From Ascoidea rubescens DSM 1968 (taxonomy: Eukaryota; Ascomycota; Saccharomycetes; Ascoideales; Ascoideaceae), in contig NW_017962915.1 of the NCBI RefSeq assembly GCF_001661345.1, forward strand, positions 310,001-374,000: a stretch of 64,000 nt of DNA, given 5' to 3'. Positions within the stretch are counted from its first letter, which is position 1, and each line of letters begins with the position of its first letter. Below the pieces are notes generated by a model, which was not told the DNA's origin, made no database searches, and was given only the letters and a program-made list of their open reading frames with translations. Shown in pieces: positions 40,387 to 51,955 of the stretch. The translations under genes and the position numbers were made by a program.

Positions 40387-40394
40387 CTAAACGA
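40387..40394 (-). promoter_or_regulatory. AR1/Upc2-type element, second copy
   Basis: The same 8-mer as at 40174-40181, in the same orientation and about 234 bp before the ERG25 start. Confidence 0.55.
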
Positions 40395-40627
40395 GAGGAA
40401 CTGAGCACACCAAAATAATCGCCCAGCCGATTCGAAAACGAATATTACTATCAACATCAGTTTCATTAAGGCCATAGCACAATGAGATGCTCCACCGAAT
40501 TCATATATATATTATTCATATCTTTTCGATTTTTTAATTCTTTTATTCTTTTATTTTTTTCTCTATCTGATATCTTTTCTTTTCGGCCATCATATTATAT
40601 AACACCATATTATAATAGTCAAAAATA

Positions 40628-41590
40628 ATGAGCTTGTCCACAGAACTAATATCAAAGTTTTCTGTCGTTTCCGACGTTTTCAATAACAACGCTACGTCTC
40701 AGGCACTTTCAGCTGATTCCTTTATCCAAGTATTTAAAAATGTCAATACTTCCAAAATCGAGTTGAATCTTCTCGAAAAATTGTGGGCTTCATGGTATAT
40801 TTATATGAACAATGATATTTTGGCCACAGGTCTTATGATTTTTATTTTGCATGAATTGATGTACTTCGGTAGATGTGTTCCATGGATGATTATTGATCAC
40901 TTTAATTTATTTAAAAAATACAAATTACAGCCAGATAAATATCCAAGTGATAAAGAACAATGGGAATGCTTAAAAGCAGTACTCAAATCTCATTTCCTTG
41001 TCGAAGCTTTGCCAATTTGGACATTTCATCCAATGTGCTTACAATTGGGTATTTTATATGCAGTTCCTTTTCCTTCTTTGAAAACCATTGCTTACCAGGT
41101 TGCTATTTTCTTCTTTTTGGAAGATATGTGGCATTATTGGTTCCACAGATTATTCCACTATGGCCCTTTCTACAAATATATCCATAAACAACATCACAAA
41201 TACGCTGCCCCATTTGGTTTAGCTGCAGAATATGCTCATCCAGTCGAAGTCATGGCTTTGGGTTTCGGTACTGTTGGTTTTCCAATGATTTATTCTTATT
41301 TTTTCAGGAATTTACATTTATTCACTGTTTGTCTTTGGATTGTTTTAAGATTATTCCAAGCTGTTGATTCTCACTCAGGTTATGATTTCCCATGGTCATT
41401 TAACAAGGTTTTTCCATTGTGGGCTGGTGCTGAACACCACGACTTGCACCACCATTACTTTATTGGTAACTACGCTTCTAGTTTTAGATGGTGGGATTTC
41501 ACTTTAGATACTGAATCTGGTCCAGATGCTAAATCCAACAGAGAAAAAAGAATGAGACTCAGAGCTGAAAAAAAAGCAAAAAAATTGTAA
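40628..41590 (+). CDS. ERG25: C-4 methylsterol oxidase
   Basis: A di-iron oxygenase of the fatty-acid hydroxylase superfamily that begins removal of the two C-4 methyl groups in ergosterol synthesis, in the ER membrane. Three His boxes are intact: 'HRLFH', 'HKQHH' and 'HHDLHH' (in '[20 protein letters not shown]'). Membrane segments lie at about 60-85 and 145-170. The 320-aa length is close to the yeast protein. The C-terminus is Lys/Arg-rich ('[15 protein letters not shown]') and may act as a basic ER-retention tail. The first Met is the only sensible start. Confidence 0.96.
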   Translation: MSLSTELISKFSVVSDVFNNNATSQALSADSFIQVFKNVNTSKIELNLLEKLWASWYIYMNNDILATGLMIFILHELMYFGRCVPWMIIDHFNLFKKYKLQPDKYPSDKEQWECLKAVLKSHFLVEALPIWTFHPMCLQLGILYAVPFPSLKTIAYQVAIFFFLEDMWHYWFHRLFHYGPFYKYIHKQHHKYAAPFGLAAEYAHPVEVMALGFGTVGFPMIYSYFFRNLHLFTVCLWIVLRLFQAVDSHSGYDFPWSFNKVFPLWAGAEHHDLHHHYFIGNYASSFRWWDFTLDTESGPDAKSNREKRMRLRAEKKAKKL

Positions 41591-42178
41591 TCTTATAGTC
41601 CTTATAAATTAACATAAACTAAATTAAAGAATTTATCATTAATTTGATACTTCAATATTCTATTATTCACCCCTAATAATTACAAACTACCTATTCACTA
41701 TCACAATTATAAGTTAGATACTTATTCATTTTATTCAACTTCAATTTTTACTTCTTTCGACTGATTTTGTTTTACAGTCCGATTTATATTTTTATAACTT
41801 GATATCTTCTTTTACTGCTTTTATTCTTATATACTGTTTTTTTTTCTCACCGCTAAGGCCAAATCAATAAATATTGTGTTATATTCCCAAAAATAAATCC
41901 ACGAGCACGGGTTTGTATGCACTCCCATGCTTTCTCGGCATAAGATGCGATCATTAAAGTGTCGTGATTTTTCTTGTTTTTTAAAAGCAGAAAAGCTTAA
42001 TTCGCAAACCGTTCTCCCTTCCAATTGTTTCTCTCAATTTATATTTATCAAAATTCTTCCTTAATTGAAAACTCTCAACACGAATACCTTTGTTGTTTTT
42101 TTAACTCGACTATCATCACTTGCCTTCTGCAAAACACATCCTAAGAAGAATTACTGAGATTCTTCATAGCTATCCTTC
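41591..42178. other. ERG25-PSG1 intergenic region
   Basis: 588 bp holding the ERG25 3' end and the PSG1 promoter. A 65-codon minus-strand ORF here looks like chance. No other feature seen. Confidence 0.5.
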
Positions 42179-43576
42179 TTGGTAATGGTTTTCAGTTCTT
42201 TGATTGGTACCAGAACTATTACATGTTTGTTGTTTCTTACCACAATAAATGCCAGCTTAGCAATTTTACCCGCTGATAAGGCTTCTTTGTTTGTAGCTGA
42301 AGCAACTCCAGAAGTTAATAACAACGGCTACAAAAAAATAATAAATTTGTTAAAAAGAGAGCCATATAGAGAAGTAGTAGCTCCCAAACCAGAGAAAGAA
42401 GTTGAAGAAAAGGCTCCAGAACCTTGGGTCAGAACTATATATTCTTCAATTGTCGAAGTGGTTCATCCAACTGTTATTGATGGTATAACATTCAGTGCAA
42501 AACCATCAATAGAGACAAACATTCCTCAACCTTGGATTTCTTTGAATAACCAAGGTCGTCCTAAAACAATTAAGCCAAAATTTCAAAATGGTTATACTAA
42601 AAATGGTTATCCCGATTATTCAACTTGGTTCAAAGAACCTGTAACCAAAACTTATGACCAAAAAGAGTTAAAAGCCCATAATATGAAAGATGGTGACAAA
42701 TTGACTCAAATCGAATGGATTGATGAAGATAAAACTTATGTTTCTCTTAATCCCGTCATCAGATGTACCCCCAACAGGTATAAGAAAAAAGGAAGCACAA
42801 AGATTCTTTCAAGTGAACCATTTTGTACTCCAACAGAAAATTCAAGTTTCGATTTAGATAAAGTATATTTTATTTCTTGGTATACAAAATACTTTAAAAA
42901 CGCTAAAAATATTAGATTACATCTCGCTTATGTTAGTGAATCTATTTATGAGAAAAACTATTTGAGAAAGAGGGATGAAATTGATTTTGAACCCAAAGAT
43001 GATGATTTTGAATCTGATTCTAAAAAAGAAACTGATTCTACTGTTGATAAAAACTTCAACTACAAGCCAAGTGGTATTGAAGATGCTTTTTTCACTTCTG
43101 AATGGATGTTAAATGAAAATGGTGACGGAATGTATCCATTGATAGTAGATCCTGATTGGATTGGTGAAAAAAATGTGTATAAAAAAGTTGTAATTAACCT
43201 TCAACCTGATAATGTTGCAGATGATGATTTTGATTTGTTGACAAATGGAACCATAGTCACTTTCCGTAAAAGAGCTAAAGTTGATAAAAAAGAGAAGCAC
43301 TCAGACAATGGATTCTTAGGTGAATTTGGATCAGAAGAGAGTAAATATATGATCATGATGGCTATGCCTACTGTTGTTATTGTTTTTGCTTGTATCATGT
43401 ACTTTTTGCTTCAACTATGTGCTAAGGATAGAGATATTTCTGAAATTAGAAGAAGCGTTTTCAGAAAAAAATTCCACAGAGATTTAGGACCATTTAAAAT
43501 GTCTAAAATAAAAACAAAATACGACAGATTACCTGATTTTGAACAGTACAAATTTCATATCAATAAACAAAACTGA
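42179..43576 (+). CDS. PSG1: Psg1-like Golgi type I membrane protein
   Basis: 465 residues: a signal sequence, then a lumenal domain with the family signature 'SSIVEVVHPTVIDGITFSAK', 'PQPWISLNNQGRPKTIKPK', 'NGYPDYSTWF', two Cys ('VIRCTP' and 'EPFCTP'), a membrane helix near 397-420 ('MIMMAMPTVVIVFACIMYFL') and a basic cytosolic tail. Yeast Psg1 (YKL077W) is a Golgi protein needed for stability of the plasma-membrane proton pump Pma1. A Lys-Arg site ('NLLKREPYRE') shortly after the signal peptide looks like a Kex2 cleavage point. Met at 42185 could be the true start. Confidence 0.85.
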   Translation: MVMVFSSLIGTRTITCLLFLTTINASLAILPADKASLFVAEATPEVNNNGYKKIINLLKREPYREVVAPKPEKEVEEKAPEPWVRTIYSSIVEVVHPTVIDGITFSAKPSIETNIPQPWISLNNQGRPKTIKPKFQNGYTKNGYPDYSTWFKEPVTKTYDQKELKAHNMKDGDKLTQIEWIDEDKTYVSLNPVIRCTPNRYKKKGSTKILSSEPFCTPTENSSFDLDKVYFISWYTKYFKNAKNIRLHLAYVSESIYEKNYLRKRDEIDFEPKDDDFESDSKKETDSTVDKNFNYKPSGIEDAFFTSEWMLNENGDGMYPLIVDPDWIGEKNVYKKVVINLQPDNVADDDFDLLTNGTIVTFRKRAKVDKKEKHSDNGFLGEFGSEESKYMIMMAMPTVVIVFACIMYFLLQLCAKDRDISEIRRSVFRKKFHRDLGPFKMSKIKTKYDRLPDFEQYKFHINKQN

Positions 43577-46500
43577 AAGAATATAAAATCATTTTAAATA
43601 ACTTCTCTGTCTAATTCAAACTCATTATATTTAAATAAACATAATTTAAAATAAAAATATTCTCTGTATGTATTTCTTTTTTTAAATCAAACCATCAGGA
43701 AAAAATCTGATATTTAAGAATTATGATCTTGATACCAAAATCAAAGAAACTATCTTTTATGAGATATCCAGAAGGAATTTTTAGACTTGGATATTGGTAT
43801 TTTTGAAAGAAAAAAAAGTATTTTTGTCTTCCAGCTTTTTGCTATTGATCATTATAAAAAAAGGCAATTATTTTGTCAATAAAACACAAATTAAAATTTA
43901 TTTTTTTTTACTGATTTTACTTTATAAATTAATAATCGATTTCTCCAATTGGGAAACATGTGGGTTACTTTGTTTAGTAGTGAAAAAAGATAATATCAAT
44001 TAGTAATATGATCATGTAGAAAAGTTATAAGATAAAAAAACAACTGATTGTAAAACTAAAAATGATTTCCGCAATCAAAAAAAAAATATAAAGAATTCGT
44101 GACTATCCAGTTAGTTATTTAATTTCTAATTTTCAGTAACTTACCTGATTACCTACAATTATTTTAATAACTAATACGCACATCAAAAGTTTGTTTCCTC
44201 TCAGAAGAGTGTTACCCGTAAATAATTTACGAAATTCAACCCATATTACGATTGCCGGTTAGGGCTTTTAGAAGCTCGTTCCTTGAATCAACTATTGAAT
44301 TTCGTAGTCGCCTCTTAGTTTTGTTGCCTCTCAATCATCTCTAGAAATGATCGAAAATTCAATTAAAAACACCAAGCAATATCAAGTAAAAAAACAGTCT
44401 ATAGAATCAATAGTTTTATATGTTGATAAATAAATGACTCACTATATTTATTATTCTATTCAAGTAATATTTTTATTGCAAAAAAAACAAAGAATGATCA
44501 ATACCTAATGCTTTTGTTTATTTTTTACCTTTTTTTCTCGTTACTTTAGCACCTTTTGGCACTTCAAAAAAAATAACAAGAGTTTTAAGAAAAAGTCTTA
44601 TTTAGATTAATGTGAATTTTGTTATTTTTTATGGGTAAAACAGAAATTGAAAACTTCTTTTATCTCTAATTGATGCCTAAAATAAAAAAGATTTACTGAA
44701 GACTCATTTTAATATTTTTGATTTTCTTTTCAAGATATCAAAAATTACCTGTTTAAAATGGGACAGATACGGATCTAACATCTATCCAGATTGCCTTCGT
44801 TCCTTCCTACCTTTTCCTGATAGCATAGAGGTGTTTTGATCTCAAAACAATTTTAAAGATCTGCGAGAAAAATTTTGAAAGGGTTGTGTTTATTTCTGGT
44901 AATGAGATTCAACGACTTTTTTTCCTTGTTTTTAAAAGGGAAGAACATCAAACATGTAACAGAAAAACAATGTAACCAATTGTAAGCAACAATCATCATT
45001 TTCAAATTATAAAAAAATAAAACAAAATAATGATAAACAAAAAACCATATTATAATGTGAACGGGAACAAATGGAAACAGGTTCAAGCGATTTTTCACTC
45101 TTTTATAGGGCCTCTACTTTTCATTAAAACTACTTTATTATTAATTTGCCACAGAAAAACAAAAATAAGCTGTAAAAGTTTCTCTGGAAACAACTGGAAG
45201 GTATCACAGAGGATTACAAATAAGTCAGAACAAAACGAAAATCATTTCAAGTGATTGGCCAGTAATTGTGATGTCGTAATTCGTTGGCAAATCTAGATTT
45301 TCCAAAAAATTTTCTCAATATTGCAAATATTTCTTTGTTTTTATTTTGAAGCCAGGAAATTCAAAGAGAAACACGAAATAATAATAGTGCGATGGTTCTT
45401 TTGCAATATTTATATTCTAATTTTATATAACTGATCATAAATCCATGATTACCAGCAAAACTGTTATCTATTCTGAGCTTTTTTTATCAAAAACATAATA
45501 AATAACACAATTAAAATGATACTTAAAAAAAAAATTGCACATATGATAAGTATTAATGGCAAAACAAGAACAGAAAAAATCATGCTATTAGTGCTTCAGC
45601 TAAATAAATATTGCTATTTGGTAAACCCTATGCAGAAATGCTGCAGAGTGCATTATGAAAGCCCAGCCAGAAATTCAGACAATAGGACTTTTTTTCCGTT
45701 TTTGCTGTGACGTATTGAAAGCAAGGCCCAGGCTGGTCTTTTGACAACCAAACTTCTCTGCTGTTGGAGGTTTAAGGTCTGCATAATCGAAGCCTTCTAT
45801 ATATTAAGCAGCAATTCTAGAAGTTTGAAAAAAACGATTTAAAACTCAAAGAATAAAACTGTTTGATTGAGTTTTCCAATTTCAATTGAGCCCTAGATCT
45901 AATATTTCTATCTATTTCAATTGCGAAAGCAAAATAATATTGAATAATTCAATTTTAACCTAACTGTCCTTTTTTTACATGAGTTTTGTATGTTATTGCC
46001 CGGGTATTGATGATATTGAAGGAATACCACAATTATTATGACTACTATTATTCAAAGTATTGTTATCAAGCCAACATTGACTAATGATCTCTTTGGTATC
46101 TTTTTGTTTTCATTCAACCGATGCTATTATAATAGAGCTTTTAAAACCAAATTGTCTATTGATCACGATGGTGACTACCTTTAATATTTATTTATCGCTC
46201 ATCTTTTGATCTGAACAATTATATATTAAATCAATTTACTGATCAATAATATTAAATCTAGTATAAACAAAATGTGTAATCTGTGCAGATTTATTATTCT
46301 GGAGACTATGTCATAGCTTGGAAATCTTAAAGAAATGTGCAAATCATCATTTTGATTATCAAGTGAATTGATTATTCGTTTTGGAGGATTCTTCAACCTA
46401 TTTTTCTTTCTATTTATAACTTGTAGCTATGAATATGCAATTTGATGTACACACCTATATCCACTATTTTGGATCTATTTATTTCTATTAATATCATTTT

Positions 46501-48659
46501 TATTGAAATGTTTATATTGAAAACAAAAACAATTCTAATTTGTATATTATAATAAATAATTGTTTACTATTATTTTCAATAATTAGCTGATTTTTAGAAA
46601 TTGGGTAGAACATTGAAATACATATTCAAATTGAAGGTCAATAAAATTAAGAGCTTAATTTGCAAGTTGAAACGGAGTTTCCATATAATTTTCAAGACAA
46701 TTTTGAAATTAGGACTTGAACTATTTGGAAAAAAAAATGGAAACAAATCTACAACAATACATTTTTCTAGAAAAGTAAAAAAATAATTATTCATATTGAC
46801 GTAGGAATCACTTGCTAGTTTGAAATTCATTGTTAACTTAATGATTGAAAAATTGCTAAACAATAAAGCCAATTAAATTTTGAAAAAATGCTATTGACCA
46901 GTTTGAAATAAACCTTTTTCAAAAAGCACAGTAACTTTATCTCTTTGCTTTTAGTTATTATTTATTATGTTATAGGGTTTTTAGGGTTTATGATACGTAG
47001 ATTGATTTGAACAAAATCTATTTTCAATTCTTTAAGATCAAATTGCCAGAATCACAAAAAAATAAAGTATGGGCTGCAATTTTCAAAATCTTATTTAATC
47101 TAAAAAAATTTAAATTTAAAACTAATCAAACAAACAAAATATAGATTGAAATTCCTAGTCAAGTGAAAAAGTTAAAATTTGACTGTCTCCATTTGACAAC
47201 CACCCTATTTCTTCAGAGGTAGCTTGGATCAATTTTTTCTTGTTGCTTTTATTGCTCAAAAACAAGTAAAAAAATGAAAAACCTATTAAATATTTCTGCT
47301 GAAGAAAGAAAAAGAATTGAAAATTGAAAATTAAAAATAAAAAACATAAACAAACAAACATAAAGAAACATGGTATATAGAATTTGAACACTTGAATTTT
47401 ACCCCAAATTAATTTGAGAATTACATAAACCGGTAGTGATAAAAAGTTAAAACATTATAAATAATATTTAGTCACTTCCATTAAATTTGATAACATTAAC
47501 TATAATTGATTTTAGATTGTGTAAATAAAACATTATTAATTAATTTTATTTACTTTGCAGTCATCAAGCACGATATTATAGTTTTTTGGTTAGTGATTTG
47601 TTGATAGAATTTCCCCTACTAGCAGACAAAAATATCATTAAGATGGAAAGTGCTAAGGTTGAGACCTCCTGCGTTGCTCTTGGATTTCGAGACCATAATC
47701 AGCACTCCTTTAATCGGGATCTGAGATTTGTTTTGAAGAAAGGAAAACTTTCTTGATAGCGAGATCTCTCGAAACGCTTTTGTATTGGTAAAACAACCAC
47801 TCTTCTAGACACATACTTGAACATGAGGAAACTCCACCTGCGCTTTTTCCTTAATCCCTCGATATGGTTTCCGGCTGTAGAAACAATCTTGAACTCCAAC
47901 GCTTGACCAGTTCTTCCACGCATTGATTGTCTCTCTGGCCAGCCAACTGCACCCTCGCTGTTTATTTCAGAAAATTACGACATTTCATCTGCTTGCAGAG
48001 CAGTTGGAACTGAATATACAGATTGCAAAACAGCTCTAGCACTACAACAATAGTGGCCTCTTTTGCGATTGTTTATGTTTATGCGCTCATGCATAGTGTC
48101 GTTGATTCCACCAGCGTGGCTGCCAACCACTGAAATGGTAAAAAATAGAATCGGTTTAACTTCTATGTTTTCTACTCAGTTTCAGCACTTGACAATTGAT
48201 TCTAAAATCAAATTTAAATTCTAGTGTTATAATATTATTTTTGAATTGTTTGTCTTATAATTTTTGTTATTTGGGCTTTTCTGTTTTTCTACGATTCACT
48301 TTGGACTTATACTACTTTGTTTTTTTCCCTCATTAACATGGAATTAGTAAAGGCAAACATGTAGATTAAAATTAAGTAAAATCTTATTACATCAAAATGA
48401 TTTAAATATAAAGTCATTTTTCCTCAATTTTATCAACCCATCATTTAATATTTTTCTATATTCATTATCATTTTATTCTCTTTGGATCTCTTAGATGATA
48501 GAAGAAACTAGTTAATTCTTTCCTTTTAATTTATATTTTCCTCCAATCATTTTTTAAAATATACTTTGATATTTTTTTTACATTTCCAATATCGACTATT
48601 TTGATTCTAATAATTATATTCTCTCTCTCTCCGCTGTTTTATATTGTCTTAATACAAAA
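43577..48659. other. 5.1 kb region with no recognisable gene, upstream of the velvet gene
   Basis: The longest non-coding stretch in the window. Mostly AT-rich, with higher-GC islands at about 44190-44330, 45590-45790 and 47640-48130. ORFs are all short, overlapping, and do not resemble known families. An 11-bp inverted repeat (ACGAAATTCAA at 44229-44239 against 44294-44304) could fold as a stem around a GC-richer loop. No tRNA, snRNA or snoRNA could be fitted. The whole fits an extended regulatory region for the velvet gene, possibly with non-coding transcripts; that is inference from position only. Confidence 0.4.
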
Positions 48660-49742
48660 ATGAATTTCAATTTCAATACTTTTAATCAGAACAATCACAT
48701 TGTCAACCCTAATCCTAACTCTAATCTTTTGGGCTCACCTTCGGATCCTTTTATTTATGAATTAAAAGTTGTTCAACAACCAATTAGAGGTAGAATGTGT
48801 GGCCTAGGTGATAAAGATAGAAGACCACTTACACCTCTACCCTGTGTCAGATTACTGATCAAAGATTCAAGAACCGGTTTAGAAGTCCCTGCTTTTCAAA
48901 TTGCTGATCAATACCTTGCAAGCTTAGTTCTTTCAACTGAATTATGGAGTTGGGATGGAAAAATTAATTTAACAATAGTCCAAAATGATTACGATTTTAC
49001 CAATAACAGATTTTTTGCTGATAAAAATAGTATTGGGTTTTCCTCTAATTCACCCAATCCTGCAAACCAATCAGTCTTCCAAATGCCTTCAAATTATCAA
49101 TTTTTTAATTCAACTTTAAATCCCAATTTAAATCCCCATTTTAATTTAAATGCAATGGTAAATCCACAAATGATGGTCGGTGCTTCAACAAACCAACAGC
49201 CATTTTATTCTTCATCTAATCCAAATATGCCACCTCCTCAAGTTCCAACCTCAATTCCAAATCCAATGAATTTAAACCAACCAGTTCAATTTAATCAGTT
49301 TAATCAGTTTAATCAGCAAAATCAAAACTTAAATATTCAACCAAATTTAATTAATCAACCAACACAACCAATAAAACCAACTCCAACCCAAGGAAATCAA
49401 TACTCAACTCTTATTTCAAAAGCTCAATTAACTAGAAACTTGGTTGGAAATACAATCTCAAATGCTAGAAAATTACATGATGATAAGGGTGTTTTGGGCA
49501 TTTGGTTTATTTTTCCCGATATTAGCATCAGAATTGAAGGACAATACAGAATCAAATTTTTATTAAGCAGAATTAATGCTAACTTGGTCAGTCCAAGTCC
49601 AGCTAGTTGTATCATAACTAACACATATTCAGATATTTTTCAGATTTATAGTGCAAAAAAGTTCCCTGGTGTTTTACCAACAACTGCATTAAACAAGGCA
49701 TTTGTTACTCAAGGTTTTAAAATTTCATTGAAGAAAAAATAG
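48660..49742 (+). CDS. velB: Velvet-domain transcription regulator, VelB type
   Basis: 360 residues. The velvet domain begins at about 32 with 'YELKVVQQPIRGRMCGLGDK' followed by 'DRRPLTPLPCVRLLIKD'. It is interrupted by a roughly 120-residue Asn/Gln/Pro-rich insert (about 120-245) and resumes with 'AQLTRNLVGNTISNARKLHD', 'GIWFIFPDISIRIEGQYRIK' and 'IYSAKKFPGVLPTTALNKAF', ending 'VTQGFKISLKKK'. An insert inside the velvet domain is the hallmark of VelB. Velvet proteins bind DNA through an NF-kappaB-like fold and form dimers (VelB-VosA, VelB-VeA) that control sporulation and secondary metabolism in filamentous fungi. The motif match is unmistakable. The gene is isolated, with 5.1 kb before and 2.2 kb after it lacking genes. 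Confidence 0.93.
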   Translation: MNFNFNTFNQNNHIVNPNPNSNLLGSPSDPFIYELKVVQQPIRGRMCGLGDKDRRPLTPLPCVRLLIKDSRTGLEVPAFQIADQYLASLVLSTELWSWDGKINLTIVQNDYDFTNNRFFADKNSIGFSSNSPNPANQSVFQMPSNYQFFNSTLNPNLNPHFNLNAMVNPQMMVGASTNQQPFYSSSNPNMPPPQVPTSIPNPMNLNQPVQFNQFNQFNQQNQNLNIQPNLINQPTQPIKPTPTQGNQYSTLISKAQLTRNLVGNTISNARKLHDDKGVLGIWFIFPDISIRIEGQYRIKFLLSRINANLVSPSPASCIITNTYSDIFQIYSAKKFPGVLPTTALNKAFVTQGFKISLKKK

Positions 49743-51955
49743 TAAACAAAAAGTTTTCCATATTTGTCAAGATTTCAAAAATTTCAAATTCTAATGGACT
49801 ATATATTTGATAAATCATTTACAATACTGTGTTTTTAAGTGTAAATTATATTAATTTTTATTTTCAATTTGTTTATTAGCTGCCTATATTTTATCACAAT
49901 CGCTTTTTTCATTGTTTTTATCTTTATCTTTATCTTTATCTTTATTTTTATTTTCATTTTCATTTTCTTTCTTTTTTTCCCTCTTTCCTTGTTATTATTA
50001 TTGGCATTCTGCTACTCTAATTTTTAATGGTTCGAACCTTTAAAACAAATAAAAACATATTTTTTTCTTTCTACATCTTACTCTGCTGTTCAATTTCTTT
50101 CGTTTTGGATTTGTTTTTGCATTTTTATAATTTTTTATTACATTATATTATTTTCGGTGGATTTTTTTCAAGATATAATTATTTGTATCATTAAATATTT
50201 TTTTCTATAGTTTTCAGCGCATTTTAATATATATCATATACTATATAAACATGCAGCTATTAATTAATTATACTTGTTTATTGAAAATTTCCATTTTTAG
50301 ATCAGGAATAACTTGATTTCAGACCCAATACCAATCATTAGATGATGGTGTTCAAAATTTGAGGTAACATTTGATTTTGTAGCCTACAATAGTTATAGCG
50401 CTTTAGCTTAAAATTTGAAGTTATATTAGAGTTCAAAGAAAAACTTTGAAAAATTAAAAGAAAATAAAAAGGGACCTATAGAAATTTCAAAGAGTGGAAG
50501 TAACGTTATTACGTTAAAGCCAGATCGAAGCGATTTATTAGTGAGTATTGATTTCACCATCCAATAGTCGTTGATTTTGATTTTCTTCAAATCTATATCC
50601 TGATTTCCTAGCATTGAGCTGCTACAGAAGGTTTTGCATTTCTCTTGGGAAATGTCGGTTAATTAGCAGTTTACATAAAGCAGGTGTATTGGTTTTAAAC
50701 CAAAACCCTTCTTCAAACATCTAGCTATTCATCAATCCTGTTTGGAAGAACCCTATTTGCTAGTATCTCTCTCCGAGAAGACAAAAATTGCAGATTTTTT
50801 TCTAAAATAATGCAACAAGAGAACTTTGGATTGCAAAACCAAGCATTTGTTATTAAAATCCATTCGAATATAAAAATCTTTTCTAAAAACAACAAAGAAT
50901 AAAATGAGTTAAGGAAAGTGAATTTTAGGAACGAAGGAGTTCTGGCTGCTTGCAAACCTTATGTTCTATCTGGATTTGGAACAGGATTCCTATTTTCGTT
51001 CTAAGTAAAGTCATGTGCTGTCCGCTTGAAAGTGGGAGGTTTGTGCTAAGACCAAAACACACCGCATTATGAGTCCAATTGAATGAAGGAAAATGTATCC
51101 TTTCAATTTCAGTTTTTGTTGATATTATAATAGCTAAAGTACACAATTTAGCTTTCGAGACTTGCTGTATAAGCACAACCTCAGTTGATCTTCCTCCTTC
51201 ATCAGTACAACATCCCTATCTCACCAAAAACACACAACCGGAAGCTTTTCTCTCGCAGCAAATTTTGTTGATTAACTGTTTTAGTGCAAACACAATAGTG
51301 TATAGCCAAAAAGTAATAGCAGGTAATTAATATTTGGGACCTCTGCAAACAAATTTATTGATTTAATTGAACACTATTTTATTTACTTGGTTTTTGTTTT
51401 TTAGGTTACTGCAAATAGTGTGCAGAAAAAGTCTGCTAACCAGATTAATCCCCACAAACAAATGTCCTCAAAAATTGCTGATTATGATAGGTGATATTAT
51501 CGTAAAGAATAAACCATTTGTTGATTGAGTCTAAAATCGTCAAATTGCTATTCATCTCCAATTGGAAAATATACCTGGAAATTTAACATAACTATTATAA
51601 GTTTGCCTTGTTTTAATGCTTTGTTTTTTTGATGTTTTGATCTTGCTAGAATCTTTTTTATTCCTGATCACAGTATCAAAGTGCCGGGTGTGCACGGAAA
51701 GTAACGGAAACTAGCACCAACTTATGGAATTCAAAATCCGTCTGATCATTCTCTGTGATGTCTTAAGGCTAAATAGCAATTATGGAAAGCAAACTTAAGA
51801 TACAAGTTGCTTTGACTTGACCGATATATATTTAAAATGAATTTCTTGCAATTTGGTTTTCTTTTCTGGTTTCATTTCTCTATTTATAAAGTTTGTTAAT
51901 TCAGTTTTTTTGTGAAATTAAAAATTAAAACTATTCATCTATTATAAAATTTACA
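49743..51955. other. 2.2 kb gene-free region between the velvet gene and glucokinase
   Basis: The first 500 bp are T-rich with a (TTTATC)4 run at about 49917-49940. The rest alternates AT-rich DNA with modest GC islands near 50600-50790 and 50930-51080. Short ORFs show no family resemblance. It probably holds the glucokinase promoter and perhaps a distal element of the velvet gene. Confidence 0.4.

Larger units (their letters stand above)
39892..40627. promoter_or_regulatory. Divergent upstream region of the zinc-finger gene and ERG25
   Basis: 736 bp without a gene. The core (about 40080-40480) is relatively GC-rich, with CACGTG at 40147-40152, ACGCGT at 40216-40221 and two CTAAACGA elements. 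The last 120 bp before ERG25 are T-rich. Confidence 0.5.

Noticed and set aside
44103-44147. Minus-strand CAG-GTAAGT, TAACTAAC and TAG within 45 bases, and on the plus strand an ACTTACCTG like the U1 snRNA 5' end
   Set aside because: The implied intron is only about 42 bp with a donor-to-branch distance too short for yeast splicing, and no coding exons or U1 stem-loops can be placed around it.
45961-46090. C/D-box snoRNA-like TGATGA near 46007
   Set aside because: No matching CTGA D box at a suitable distance and no terminal stem.
46594-46872. Opposed ORFs of 61 and 92 codons in the long non-coding region
   Set aside because: AT-driven composition (Lys/Phe/Asn/Leu), overlapping on opposite strands, no recognisable motif.
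47699-47923. 74-codon minus-strand ORF with an internal GTATGT
   Set aside because: No family resemblance; joining it to the downstream CACTAAC region leads to an immediate stop.
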